From contig NZ_LMQN01000017.1 of assembly GCF_001425355.1 (NCBI RefSeq), positions 1-64,000 on the forward strand: a stretch of 64,000 nucleotides of DNA, read 5' to 3'. Shown here one piece after another: positions 28,313 through 37,032 of this stretch. Below the pieces are notes generated by a model. The model was not told the DNA's origin. It did not search any database and worked only from the letters and a program-made list of their open reading frames with translations. The position numbers were made by a program, and so were the translations under genes. This DNA comes from Chryseobacterium sp. Leaf405. Its GTDB lineage: Bacteria > Bacteroidota > Bacteroidia > Flavobacteriales > Weeksellaceae. Within the stretch, counting starts at the first letter, position 1. Each line of letters begins with the position of its first letter.

Positions 28313-29128
28313 CTATTTCGTAAGTTTTGTTGTTGGTAAAGAAACCGTTCCCGGATCCTTCCAAAGTCCATCTTTTTCTGCTCTTTTCTTAATCGCCTCT
28401 GCCCTTTTGTTACTGTCTGGGTGAGAATTAAACATTTTCTGGAATCCTGATTGAGGTGTTCCGCCTTCAGAAAGCAACGCTAATTTTTTAAATGCCGTGT
28501 AAGCTCCTACAACATTATATTTATTAGCTTTCATAAAATCGTAAGAATAAAGATCTGCTTCAGATTCCTGTTTTTTACTGTGAGAAGCATCCAAAAATGA
28601 ATTTGCCATTTTTCCGATTTGGCTCTCGTTAAGCGTAGCAACTTTTGATGAAGCCGAAGAAGCAGCTCCCAATGCCGCGGCTTTCAGATAAGCAGTTTTC
28701 ATGGCGTCTTTTGTATCCTGATTTTTTACGTGACCAATTTCATGACCGATTACCGCCAATAATTCATCATCCGTCATAATATCCATTAACGAAGAAAAAA
28801 CACGGACACTACCATCTGCACAGGCAAAAGCATTAATATCTTTCACTTTGTACACTTTATAATTAAGGTTTAAGCCATCCTGAGATTTGTGCTTTGCAAA
28901 AAGTTTGTTGAGTCTTATTGTATAAGGATCTTTTGCCCCAGCAACCGGATTGTTTTTATCCATATAATCTACCGACTCTTTGGATAATTTAATAGCATCT
29001 TCGTTTGAAAATGTTAGCCCTTTCGCACCGTTACTCACGACTTCCGCAGCTTTTCCAAGATTGATTTTTTGTGCATTAATTGAATGCATTGCCCCGATAA
29101 ACATCAGGCAGAGTGTAATCTTTTTCAT
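28313..29128 (-). CDS. M48 family metalloprotease, exported
   Basis: A 271-residue secreted Zn-protease. It has a signal peptide (MKKITLCLMFIGAMHSINA) and the HEIGH zinc-binding helix (VIGHEIGHVKNQD). The third ligand glutamate lies in ESEADLYSYDFM and a FNSHPDSNKRAEAIKK segment follows. This resembles periplasmic or outer-membrane-associated BepA/LoiP-type proteases that handle misfolded envelope proteins. A -7-like TATCTTAGC on the minus strand (29150-29158) lies about 22 nt upstream. Confidence 0.9.
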   Translation of the reverse strand: MKKITLCLMFIGAMHSINAQKINLGKAAEVVSNGAKGLTFSNEDAIKLSKESVDYMDKNNPVAGAKDPYTIRLNKLFAKHKSQDGLNLNYKVYKVKDINAFACADGSVRVFSSLMDIMTDDELLAVIGHEIGHVKNQDTKDAMKTAYLKAAALGAASSASSKVATLNESQIGKMANSFLDASHSKKQESEADLYSYDFMKANKYNVVGAYTAFKKLALLSEGGTPQSGFQKMFNSHPDSNKRAEAIKKRAEKDGLWKDPGTVSLPTTKLTK

Positions 29129-29341
29129 ATTATAATTTTAATGTGGATTGCTAAGATAGTTAATAATTTAATAATCTGAAAATTGAATTAAAAGCCCATT
29201 ATTATGGCTTTTTTATGAATTTAAATCAAGAATATATCTACAAAAATAAATTGTTAGCATGCGTAAAAATATTATCCTTTCAGTTTCATTTTTTAACATC
29301 TTCTCTTCGCAATAAACTTTATCTATTAAAATATAATTCCC

Positions 29342-29349
29342 TATTTTTG
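29342..29349 (+). promoter_or_regulatory. -7 promoter box immediately upstream of recJ
   Basis: TATTTTTG matches TAnnTTTG exactly and ends only 4 nt before the ATG at 29354. The predicted start of transcription would fall on or next to the start codon, implying a leaderless or near-leaderless recJ mRNA. Confidence 0.5.
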
Positions 29350-29353
29350 TGAA

Positions 29354-31066
29354 ATGAGTCAAAAATGGATTTACAAACCCGAACCTGATGAAGAAATCGT
29401 TGACGGACTGAGCTCGTCACTTGGTTTTGGAACTTTTGAATCCAAGCTTCTCGTTCTCAGAGGAATTGACAATTATCAAAAGGCGAGAGAATTCTTCAAA
29501 CCAAACCTTACCGACATACACAACCCGTTCTTAATGGCAGATATGCAAAAAGCTGTTGAGCGTATTGCGACTGCAATTGAAAATGGAGAAAAAATACTTG
29601 TTTACGGCGATTACGATGTAGACGGAACTACCGCTGTAGCTTTAATGTATCTATACCTCAGCAAAATTGTTGAGAAAAAATATTTAGATTATTACATCCC
29701 CGACAGAAATTCTGAAGGATACGGAATATCAACAGAAGGAATTGATTTTGCAAAAGCAAACGGATTTTCACTAATCATTGCTTTAGACTGCGGAATCAAA
29801 GCATTGGATATGATCAATTATGCTAAAAATTTAGAGATTGATTTTATCATTTGCGACCACCATTTACCTGGCGAAGAAATTCCTGATGCTGTAGCTGTTT
29901 TAGATCCAAAAAGAGCTGACTGTCGTTATCCTTTCAAGGAACTTTCAGGATGTGGAGTTGGTTTTAAGCTTTGCCAGGGATTGAATACCATTTATAAACT
30001 TCCCGATGCAGAACTTTTCGAATTAACAGATCTTCTTGCCATCTCAATCGCTGCAGACATCGTTTCTATGACTGGGGAGAACAGAGTGTTGGCAAAAATG
30101 GGATTGAAGGTTTTGAGAAAAACCAGAAATTTAGGATTGAGATTATTAATTCCGGACGATAAACTTTCTCATTTTGAAATTTCAAATATCGTTTTTGAAA
30201 TTGCTCCGAAAATCAATGCTGCAGGGAGGATTTCGCAAGGAAAGGCTGCTGTTGAACTGATGGTTTCTGATAATCTGAAACACGCACATCAGATTGTTGG
30301 TGATATTATGAATTTGAATGATGAAAGACGAGAACTGGATATGAATTCCACATTATCTGCTTTAAATCAAATCATTGAATCTCAGCAGGAAACAAAATTC
30401 TCCACGATTGTTTATCATCCTGAATGGAACAAAGGCGTAATCGGAATTGTAGCTTCAAGATTAATTGAAACCTATTACAAACCGACTTTGGTTTTCACCG
30501 ACGGGAATAACGGAGAAATGGTCGCTTCAGCAAGATCTGTATCCGATTTTGATGTTCATGAAGCATTAGATATGTGTTCGGAATATTTCCTGAAATTTGG
30601 CGGACATCATGCTGCTGCCGGACTTTCGATGGAGAAAGATAAATTTGAAGCTTTTAAAGATAAGTTTGAAAAAATTGTTTCTGAAAAGATTAAAGAACAT
30701 CAAAAAGAGCCTTCTGTAAGCATTGATTCTGAGATTAGTGTAGAAGATATCAACCGTGATTTCATCAATTTTCACAGGAAACTGGCACCTTTCGGACCTC
30801 ATAATATGAAACCGATTCTGGCTTTGACCAATCAGAAAATTTCAGGTTATATTAAGACCATGGGAAAAGACAATAATCACCTGAAGTTTTATATAAAACA
30901 GGAATCTACCGGTAGAAATATTGAATGTCTTGGTTTTAAATTAGGACAGTTTGCTGATGATTTCCGAACTAAAAGTTTCGATCTGGCTTTCACTTTAGAA
31001 GAAAATCACTGGAAAGGAAATGTGACGCATTACCTTAATATTAAGGATGTTAAATTCAGGGATTAG
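29354..31066 (+). CDS. recJ: Single-stranded-DNA-specific 5'-3' exonuclease RecJ
   Basis: A 570-residue RecJ. The DHH-family motifs are intact: DYDVDGTTAV, DCGIKA, CDHHLPG, NAAGRI, and the DHHA1 GGHHAAAG. The C-terminal OB-like domain is also present. It degrades ssDNA 5' to 3' in recombination and mismatch or base-excision repair. It is followed 10 nt later by nadD and then DUF3817; the three probably share a transcript ending at the hairpin at 32041-32060. Confidence 0.96.
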   Translation: MSQKWIYKPEPDEEIVDGLSSSLGFGTFESKLLVLRGIDNYQKAREFFKPNLTDIHNPFLMADMQKAVERIATAIENGEKILVYGDYDVDGTTAVALMYLYLSKIVEKKYLDYYIPDRNSEGYGISTEGIDFAKANGFSLIIALDCGIKALDMINYAKNLEIDFIICDHHLPGEEIPDAVAVLDPKRADCRYPFKELSGCGVGFKLCQGLNTIYKLPDAELFELTDLLAISIAADIVSMTGENRVLAKMGLKVLRKTRNLGLRLLIPDDKLSHFEISNIVFEIAPKINAAGRISQGKAAVELMVSDNLKHAHQIVGDIMNLNDERRELDMNSTLSALNQIIESQQETKFSTIVYHPEWNKGVIGIVASRLIETYYKPTLVFTDGNNGEMVASARSVSDFDVHEALDMCSEYFLKFGGHHAAAGLSMEKDKFEAFKDKFEKIVSEKIKEHQKEPSVSIDSEISVEDINRDFINFHRKLAPFGPHNMKPILALTNQKISGYIKTMGKDNNHLKFYIKQESTGRNIECLGFKLGQFADDFRTKSFDLAFTLEENHWKGNVTHYLNIKDVKFRD

Positions 31067-31075
31067 GAAATTTGC

Positions 31076-31660
31076 ATGAAAAAAATCGGTTTATTTTTCG
31101 GTTCATTTAATCCAATTCATATTGGTCATTTAATTTTGGCGAATTACATTCTGGAGAATTCCGATATGGATGAATTATGGTTTGTCGTGAGTCCGCAAAA
31201 TCCTTTTAAAGATAAAAAATCATTACTGAAAGATCATAACAGATTGGATATGGTACAGCTGGCGGTAAAAAATTACCCAAAAATGAGAGTTTCTAATGTA
31301 GAATTTTCTCTTCCGCAGCCCAGTTATACAATTGATACGCTGACTTATCTGCATGAAAAATATCCTGACTATTCTTTTAGTTTAATCATGGGAGAAGATA
31401 ATCTTAAAGGCCTGCACAAATGGAAAAATTCGGAAAATTTAATTAAAAACCATCATATTATTGTTTATCCGAGAGTTTTTGAAGGAGAAAAAAATGAGTC
31501 GGAATATCTTCAGCATGAAAATATTTCTCTGATCAAAGCTCCGATTATTGAACTTTCTGCCACCGAAATCCGAAACATGATCAAGCAAGGAAAAAATGTA
31601 AGACCAATGCTCCCGACAGAAGTTTTTGAGTATTTGGATGGAAGTAGCTTTTACAAGTAG
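31076..31660 (+). CDS. nadD: Nicotinate-nucleotide adenylyltransferase
   Basis: A 194-residue nucleotidyltransferase that makes NaAD from NaMN and ATP in NAD synthesis. It has the GSFNPIHIGHL motif with the HxGH histidines, LIMGEDNLKGLHKWKN, and the C-terminal ELSATEIRNMIKQGKNVRPMLP with the ISSTxIR-type motif. It overlaps no gene and lies 10 nt after recJ. Confidence 0.95.
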   Translation: MKKIGLFFGSFNPIHIGHLILANYILENSDMDELWFVVSPQNPFKDKKSLLKDHNRLDMVQLAVKNYPKMRVSNVEFSLPQPSYTIDTLTYLHEKYPDYSFSLIMGEDNLKGLHKWKNSENLIKNHHIIVYPRVFEGEKNESEYLQHENISLIKAPIIELSATEIRNMIKQGKNVRPMLPTEVFEYLDGSSFYK

Positions 31661-31693
31661 ACTCAAAATTTTATTATTAAAAATTCAGCATTA

Positions 31694-32032
31694 ATGGATT
31701 TCATCGAAAAATTCTTTTTAAAATATCCTCAGAAAAAAGTAATTAAATGGTTTAAACAAATATGTTTAGCTGAAGCCATTTCGTGGTTTTTTTTGTTCAC
31801 CGCCATGATCTGGATTCGTACTGATCCGGAAGGTATTTTCCCGATTGTTTACATCAGTACGATTGGTAGTATTCACGGATTCTTTTTTACTCTTTATCTG
31901 CTATTTTTACCTGCTACAAGAAAAATATTTGCATGGGATGATGAAGATACTGTGTTCGCCGTAATCTCAGCCTTCTTCCCATTTGCTACCATTTGGATTG
32001 ATAAAAAACTCGCCCGATTCGACAGAGAATAA
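31694..32032 (+). CDS. DUF3817 membrane protein
   Basis: A 112-residue protein with three TM helices. The LAEAISWFFLF start of the domain, the central IGSIHGFFFTLYLL and the C-terminal AVISAFFPFATIWIDKKL are typical of DUF3817, which often appears as a short integral membrane protein of unknown role. It is the third gene of the recJ-nadD transcript and is followed by a terminator. Confidence 0.82.
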   Translation: MDFIEKFFLKYPQKKVIKWFKQICLAEAISWFFLFTAMIWIRTDPEGIFPIVYISTIGSIHGFFFTLYLLFLPATRKIFAWDDEDTVFAVISAFFPFATIWIDKKLARFDRE

Positions 32033-32040
32033 ATATACAA

Positions 32041-32060
32041 AAAGAACCTTTCGGTTCTTT
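32041..32060 (+). terminator. Terminator of recJ-nadD-DUF3817
   Basis: AAAGAACC-TTTC-GGTTCTTT hairpin followed by TTTTCTTCTTC, 9 nt past the DUF3817 stop. Confidence 0.85.
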
Positions 32061-32139
32061 TTTCTTCTTCAATAACTCCGTTTTCTTTTTTTCATTTACT
32101 GAAATTTTCTTTTTTAACAACAGGATTATCGTTTTAAAA

Positions 32140-32266
32140 ATTGAAATGTTTATTTCAATTTCCATTTTTCTATAAACTTTCAATTATTTCAATATTGAAA
32201 TGTAACAAAAGTTCGGTCTTAATTGTTTAATTAAATAACAAAGCTCTTAGTTTTAAAAATTTCAAT
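32140..32266. repeat. Five ATTTCAAT/ATTGAAAT sites, including a 16-bp palindrome
   Basis: Forward copies at 32152-32159, 32186-32193 and 32259-32266; reverse copies at 32140-32147 and 32194-32201. The middle pair abut to form the perfect palindrome ATTTCAATATTGAAAT (32186-32201). The first pair is an inverted repeat with a 4-nt gap. Candidate operator cluster for the receptor gene; AT-rich chance is the alternative. Confidence 0.45.
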
Positions 32267-32331
32267 TAAAATTTTTAAAACTGAAAATCAAATAGTTATA
32301 AATAAATTAAAAACATTTTAAGTACTTTGTA

Positions 32332-32364
32332 TTGCATGATACTATTTTTATTATATATCTTTGC
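32332..32364 (+). promoter_or_regulatory. Promoter of the TonB-receptor-like gene
   Basis: TATCTTTGC (32356-32364) is a perfect -7 element with TTG at 32332-32334, about 21 nt upstream, as the -33 element. It lies 54 nt before the ATG. Confidence 0.75.
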
Positions 32365-32418
32365 AATGTAAAATAATTACAAATACAAGCTATTAAACTC
32401 TCTAAAAAAAATAATATC

Positions 32419-34698
32419 ATGAAAACGTCTATACTTATCGCAGCTATATTCTTCAGCGGATTAACCTTTGCACAGGAAAAAAAACAGGATTCAGCAAAAA
32501 CTAAAAATATTGAAGGGATTACTTTAACGAAACAGGTTTTCAAAAAACAAAGTGACCGTTTTGTATATGATGTTGCCGCTTCGCCTATTGCCAAAGGAAA
32601 TACAACGTTTGATCTTTTGAAGCAGACTCCCCTATTATCGACAACAGATGATAAAACGTTAAAAATTGTAGGAAAAAATAATGCACTGATCTACATCAAC
32701 GGCAGAAAAACCAATATGGATGCGGAATCTTTAACGCAATTCTTGAAAAATACGCCGGCAGAAAATATTCAGAAAATCGAAGTAATTACGGTTCCCGGAA
32801 GCGAATATCAGGTAGAATCTTCAGACGGAATTATCAACATTATTCTGAAAAAGAAAATGAGTAATGGTACGAGCGGAAACATGAGAATGTCTAACAGCCA
32901 GAATAAGTTTAATGCAAGCAATGCAAGTTTCTCTGTGAATTACAGAAAAGATAAACTGGGAGTTACAGCAAATTTAAGCGGCGGAGAAAATATCAATCCA
33001 CAAGCTTATGTATTAAAAAATGGTATCGGTAAAGTAAAAAACGAATCTGTAGGAAATATTGACGACCCTAATAAAAACCTTGGAGGTTATCTAAATATGG
33101 ACTATCAGTTAACGGACAAAAGCAATCTGGCACTTTCATGGAATTCCTGGGCGAATAAAAGTTATAATTCTACTATCGATTTATTAAATACATTAACTCA
33201 GCCCAACAACGCCGGAATTCTTGAAACAACCTATACAAGAACAAAAAATAAGGAGAACGCTAGAAATTACAACAACTCAGTTAATTTAAATTACGAGGTG
33301 AAATTGGATTCTTTAGGAAGTAAATTCAATGCTAATGCAGCTTATCTTATTTACAAAAGATTTCAGTTTTCTGATAATAATACGATGATTTCTGATGTTA
33401 AAGGAAGCACATCTGGTTTTTCAAGAACGGGAAGAAAAATCATTCAGGATATTCCACAAATTGTGAACAACTTTTCGGGAACTGTAGATTATATTCAGAA
33501 ATTTAAAAATGATTTCACATTTTCTGTCGGAGGAAATTTCAATAAAACGAAAACCGATAATGACACCAAAAATTACAATTACGGTTATGATTATGATGTT
33601 GCAACTGGTAATCTGAAAGGCATAGACACTCAAAGAGATTTCAATCATTTTATATATGACGAAAATATTTACGGAGCATATATCACACTTGAAAAGAAAT
33701 TTTCTGATAAATTTTCCGGAAAAGTAGGTGCTAGGTATGAAATTACAAACAGTGTGGGAACTGCAGACAGTTTTAAAAATGACGTACAAGGTCAACAAAA
33801 AATTGAACAGAATTATAACAATTTATTACCCTATTTAAGTTTCAATTATGCCATTAATGATAAGAATAACATTTCTTATTCATTTTCGAGCAGAATGAGA
33901 AGACCAAGTTTCTGGGAACTGAATCCTGTGAGAAATATTATTACCGAAGACAATTATACGCAGAATAATCCTTTTGTAAAAGCGTCTTCTACTTACAATC
34001 AGGAATTGACGTATATGTATAAAAACTCTTATTTCTTAATCTTGAATCATTCGTATGTAAAAGATCAGATCACACAAGTTCCTTTGCAGAAAAAATACTT
34101 GGATGATAACAATATGGAAAGAGTAAGACTTGCGTATATCAGAACCAATTTTGGTGACAAACAGGAAATGTCTGCCATGCTGGGAATTCAGAAATCATTA
34201 TTTAAACAATATGTAACGTTGAATTTCAATGCGGGAGTTCAGCACAATATCAACAACGGAACTTTGGACACAGATCCTACAACAGGACAGGTTTTCGATA
34301 CTTATACCAACAACAGAAAATCGACAAGCTTCATCGTGACAAGTAACAATACGATTCGTTTAGATAAAAAGAAAACTTGGTTCTTAGGCGTAAATTATTT
34401 CTATGTTGACAAACAACAAATCGAATTGGGAATGCTGAAAAGCCTGATGAGTTTAGATTTAAGTATCAAGAAAAACTGGAACGACTGGACTTTTGCAGTG
34501 AATGTAAATGATATTTTGAGAACCAATGTTGTGGAAATTGAAGATTATCAGGACAATGGAAATTACAATTACATTAAAAACGATATGTACAAAAGAAACG
34601 TTACGGTAAGCCTTACCTACTCTTTCGGAAACAGCAAAGTGAAAAAAGTAAGAGATATCGAAGCCGCTTCTGATGCCATTAAAAACAGAACAAGATAA
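32419..34698 (+). CDS. TonB-dependent receptor-like outer membrane beta-barrel protein
   Basis: A 759-residue outer-membrane protein with a signal peptide (MKTSILIAAIFFSGLTFAQ). A plug-like domain has NALIYINGRKTNMDAESL, IEVITVPGSEYQVESSDGIINIILKK. A long 20-plus-strand barrel follows, with alternating aromatic/polar strands ending in VTVSLTYSFGN. It matches the outer membrane beta-barrel family (OMP_b-brl_3) seen in Bacteroidota, without the usual N-terminal carboxypeptidase-like domain. The ligand is unknown. It is a single gene with its own promoter and terminator. Confidence 0.88.
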   Translation: MKTSILIAAIFFSGLTFAQEKKQDSAKTKNIEGITLTKQVFKKQSDRFVYDVAASPIAKGNTTFDLLKQTPLLSTTDDKTLKIVGKNNALIYINGRKTNMDAESLTQFLKNTPAENIQKIEVITVPGSEYQVESSDGIINIILKKKMSNGTSGNMRMSNSQNKFNASNASFSVNYRKDKLGVTANLSGGENINPQAYVLKNGIGKVKNESVGNIDDPNKNLGGYLNMDYQLTDKSNLALSWNSWANKSYNSTIDLLNTLTQPNNAGILETTYTRTKNKENARNYNNSVNLNYEVKLDSLGSKFNANAAYLIYKRFQFSDNNTMISDVKGSTSGFSRTGRKIIQDIPQIVNNFSGTVDYIQKFKNDFTFSVGGNFNKTKTDNDTKNYNYGYDYDVATGNLKGIDTQRDFNHFIYDENIYGAYITLEKKFSDKFSGKVGARYEITNSVGTADSFKNDVQGQQKIEQNYNNLLPYLSFNYAINDKNNISYSFSSRMRRPSFWELNPVRNIITEDNYTQNNPFVKASSTYNQELTYMYKNSYFLILNHSYVKDQITQVPLQKKYLDDNNMERVRLAYIRTNFGDKQEMSAMLGIQKSLFKQYVTLNFNAGVQHNINNGTLDTDPTTGQVFDTYTNNRKSTSFIVTSNNTIRLDKKKTWFLGVNYFYVDKQQIELGMLKSLMSLDLSIKKNWNDWTFAVNVNDILRTNVVEIEDYQDNGNYNYIKNDMYKRNVTVSLTYSFGNSKVKKVRDIEAASDAIKNRTR

Positions 34699-34742
34699 AA
34701 CCAATCATTTCATTTCTTCATATAAATTATTTTGTACAACTG

Positions 34743-34762
34743 CCCGCTGATTTATCAACGGG
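34743..34762 (+). terminator. Terminator after the TonB-receptor-like gene
   Basis: CCCGCTGAT and ATCAACGGG (one mismatch) form the stem, followed by TTTTGTTTATTTTT, 45 nt past the stop. Confidence 0.7.
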
Positions 34763-34814
34763 TTTTGTTTATTTTTAAGGTTAAATTAATAAGCGAAAAT
34801 ATACCCTATTGAAG

Positions 34815-35591
34815 ATGAAAAAGCATTTATTAATCTTTGCAATTCTATTATTGACAATTCTCACAGGCTGTCAACAGAAGACCATTGAATTGGGGAAAAA
34901 TTCTTTTACCATCGAAAAAAACATTTCTTACGGACAAGATCCGGAACAGAAAATTGATTTATATATTCCCGAAAACACATCTCATCAAAAAGATGTTTTC
35001 ATCATTATTCATGGCGGCGGATGGCGTGGCGGTGAAAAATCTCAGTTAACGTCTTTCACTTATTCATTGATGAAAAAATTTCCACAGCATATTTTTGTTA
35101 ATATGGATTATCGACTGGCAACTTCAAACCGTTTCGCACTTCCCAATCAGACAGATGACATTAAAAGTATGATGATTTATCTGGAGAAAATTTTAAAATA
35201 CAAACCAAAATATATTCTTTTGGGAAACAGTGCTGGCGGACATTTATCGATGTTGTATGCTTATCAATTTAAGGATAATAAAAATATAAAAGCTGTTGTA
35301 AATATTGTTGGCCCAGCAGATTTGAATGATCCCGGGTTTAAAAATTATGACGATTATTATTTTGTTGAAAAAAATCTGATCGACCCGAAAATCATTAGAA
35401 ATAATGAATCATTAATGGATTTTGGAAGCCCGACACATTGGATCAATAAGAACTCAACGCCTACTCTATCATTTTACGGAACTCATGATCAGGTTGTTCC
35501 TCTGTCACAAAAGAGAATTTTAGATTCAGCTCTACAGAAAAATAATGTTTATAATGAGTCTTATGAATTTAATGGAACTCATCTTTCCTAG
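34815..35591 (+). pseudogene. Alpha/beta hydrolase lipoprotein, apparently truncated by an in-frame TAG
   Basis: A 258-residue esterase-like protein with a lipobox signal (LLTILTGCQQ). The oxyanion motif is IIHGGGWRGG, the nucleophile LLGNSAGGHLSML, the acid FYGTHDQVVP, and the putative catalytic histidine FNGTHLS lies just before the stop. Translation past the TAG at 35589-35591 stays open for 24 codons (ENEFNSKF...LFIKNINKK) to a TAA at 35661. The HLS-W-EN reading that a TGG would give looks like a normal terminal helix. The recent nonsense change could still leave an active enzyme, as Ser, Asp and His remain. The start ATG at 34815 is preferred over the TTG at 34809. Confidence 0.6.
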
Positions 35592-35657
35592 GAAAATGAA
35601 TTCAATTCAAAATTTCTAATTAATAAAATTGATCTGTTTATAAAAAATATCAACAAA

Positions 35658-35691
35658 AAATAAGCGCTCTGATTTCTCAAAGCGCTTATTT
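35658..35691. terminator. Bidirectional terminator between convergent lipoprotein genes
   Basis: AAATAAGCGCT and AGCGCTTATTT form an 11-bp perfect stem, with a 12-nt loop and A/T tracts on both sides. Confidence 0.85.
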
Positions 35692-35708
35692 TATTATTTT
35701 AAATCTAA

Positions 35709-36923
35709 TTAATATCCCAACGTTTTCTTAGCTTCAATCGCTGTAGAATTCAATGTTGCAATACATTTATTAAAATTGCTGCCTCTTAAATCCCAGAATG
35801 GCAACAATACGATTACAGAAACATCAGATGCAGGATCATAAGCTATTAATGATAAATATCCTTCCGTTGCACCGTTATGCCCGTAACCGATTCCTGGAAA
35901 ATTCGAACAGCCCAAACCATACCCTGAAGTGGTGGCAGGACCTTTATTCGTTCTCATTAATTCTGCGCTTGAAGCGTACAATACGTTATCCCCTTTCATC
36001 AAACTTCTGATATAATCTGAAAGCATCGTCATTGTCCCAATGCCATTTCCTTCTCCAATATGTGCGCTTGCATTTTTCAGATCGGTAACCTCATCGTGAG
36101 TATCGTACTTAATAAAACCTTTTACATAAGGGGAAGGTAATTGTTTGTCAGATGCTAATTCAGGAAATTTAATTGCCAAAGGTCGCTTTGATCCCGGGCC
36201 GACAATTTTATCATACATAAAATTGCTGTATGTTTTAGCAGAACCCGCTTTTTCGGAGTATACCCTTGCAATTATTTCGCTTAAAATCGCATATCCGGTA
36301 TTTGAATAATGATAAACCGTATTTGGCGGACCATACGTAAGGTTATGATCTTTAAGAACTTTTGCATAATCTGAGGCCGAAAACTGAAAATCAGGATTGG
36401 TTGTCAGTGTATGATCTGCATACGTTTCTCCACCGATATTGTATTGAGACGGATCATTTGTGAGATCATAAATCCCCGCATTATGCTGTAAAATTTGACG
36501 GATTGTAATGTCGTTTTTGTGAGGAAAATTCCAGTCTGCAACATTCGGTGTATAAGGAACTGTTGCCCCTGGAATATTTGCGGTGATTTTATCATCAAGA
36601 TTGAGCCATCCGTCCTGCATCATTTTCAGAATTGCTGTGGAAGTAAAATTCTTTGTATTACTTGCAAAACGGAAATAGGTATTTGGAGTTACGGCAGTTC
36701 CGTTTGTTCCCTTCACCGTACTGAAATAAGTTCCTTTAGGAGAAACAACATATACGCTTAAAGAAGGAACATCCGTTCCAAGACTGGTCTGGAGATTGGC
36801 ATGAACGTTTCTTACAACGGCATCCATTTCGACCTGATAATTTTTTTCATCCTCATCATCACTACAACCCGCAAAAATGAACGGCAGCAATAATGAAAGC
36901 GACAAAAGTTTGAGTTTTTTCAT
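35709..36923 (-). CDS. Serine beta-lactamase-like (class C/D-Ala-D-Ala peptidase type) lipoprotein
   Basis: A 404-residue lipoprotein: LPFIFAGCSDD lipobox, then a class C beta-lactamase fold. The SxxK active site is in FRFASNTKNFTSTAIL and the Tyr motif in YHYSNTGYAIL. The third motif region contains GYGHNGATEGY (an HxG in place of KTG). Such proteins are usually esterases or peptidases rather than true beta-lactamases. The natural substrate is unknown. Apparently a single gene: the terminator at 36995-37019 separates it from the genes upstream. Confidence 0.88.
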   Translation of the reverse strand: MKKLKLLSLSLLLPFIFAGCSDDEDEKNYQVEMDAVVRNVHANLQTSLGTDVPSLSVYVVSPKGTYFSTVKGTNGTAVTPNTYFRFASNTKNFTSTAILKMMQDGWLNLDDKITANIPGATVPYTPNVADWNFPHKNDITIRQILQHNAGIYDLTNDPSQYNIGGETYADHTLTTNPDFQFSASDYAKVLKDHNLTYGPPNTVYHYSNTGYAILSEIIARVYSEKAGSAKTYSNFMYDKIVGPGSKRPLAIKFPELASDKQLPSPYVKGFIKYDTHDEVTDLKNASAHIGEGNGIGTMTMLSDYIRSLMKGDNVLYASSAELMRTNKGPATTSGYGLGCSNFPGIGYGHNGATEGYLSLIAYDPASDVSVIVLLPFWDLRGSNFNKCIATLNSTAIEAKKTLGY

Positions 36924-36994
36924 AGTTTGTTATTTTAATTTATTTTCTGATGCTAATTTCGTTAAATTTTAGAAATATTTCTATAGTTTAAAAT

Positions 36995-37019
36995 AAAACC
37001 TCCCCAAAAGGAAGGTTTA
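36995..37019 (-). terminator. Terminator after the GH43 gene (end of the polyamine-type operon)
   Basis: On the minus strand AAACCTTCC pairs with GGGAGGTTT (a bulge) around a short loop, followed by TATTTTAAAC. It is 13 nt past the GH43 stop. Confidence 0.65.
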
Positions 37020-37032
37020 AGTTATATTCAAA

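Larger units (their letters stand above)
32033..32418. other. 386-nt AT-rich intergenic region upstream of the TonB-receptor-like gene
   Basis: Contains the recJ operon terminator at its left end. Five copies of ATTTCAAT/ATTGAAAT lie at 32140-32266, and a good promoter at 32332-32364. No protein-coding frame or structured RNA was recognised. Confidence 0.7.

Noticed and set aside
29188..29214. AAAGCC...GGCTTTTTT hairpin in the M48-recJ divergent gap
   Set aside because: It would terminate no known transcript; short stem with a mostly AT loop, so not listed as a terminator.
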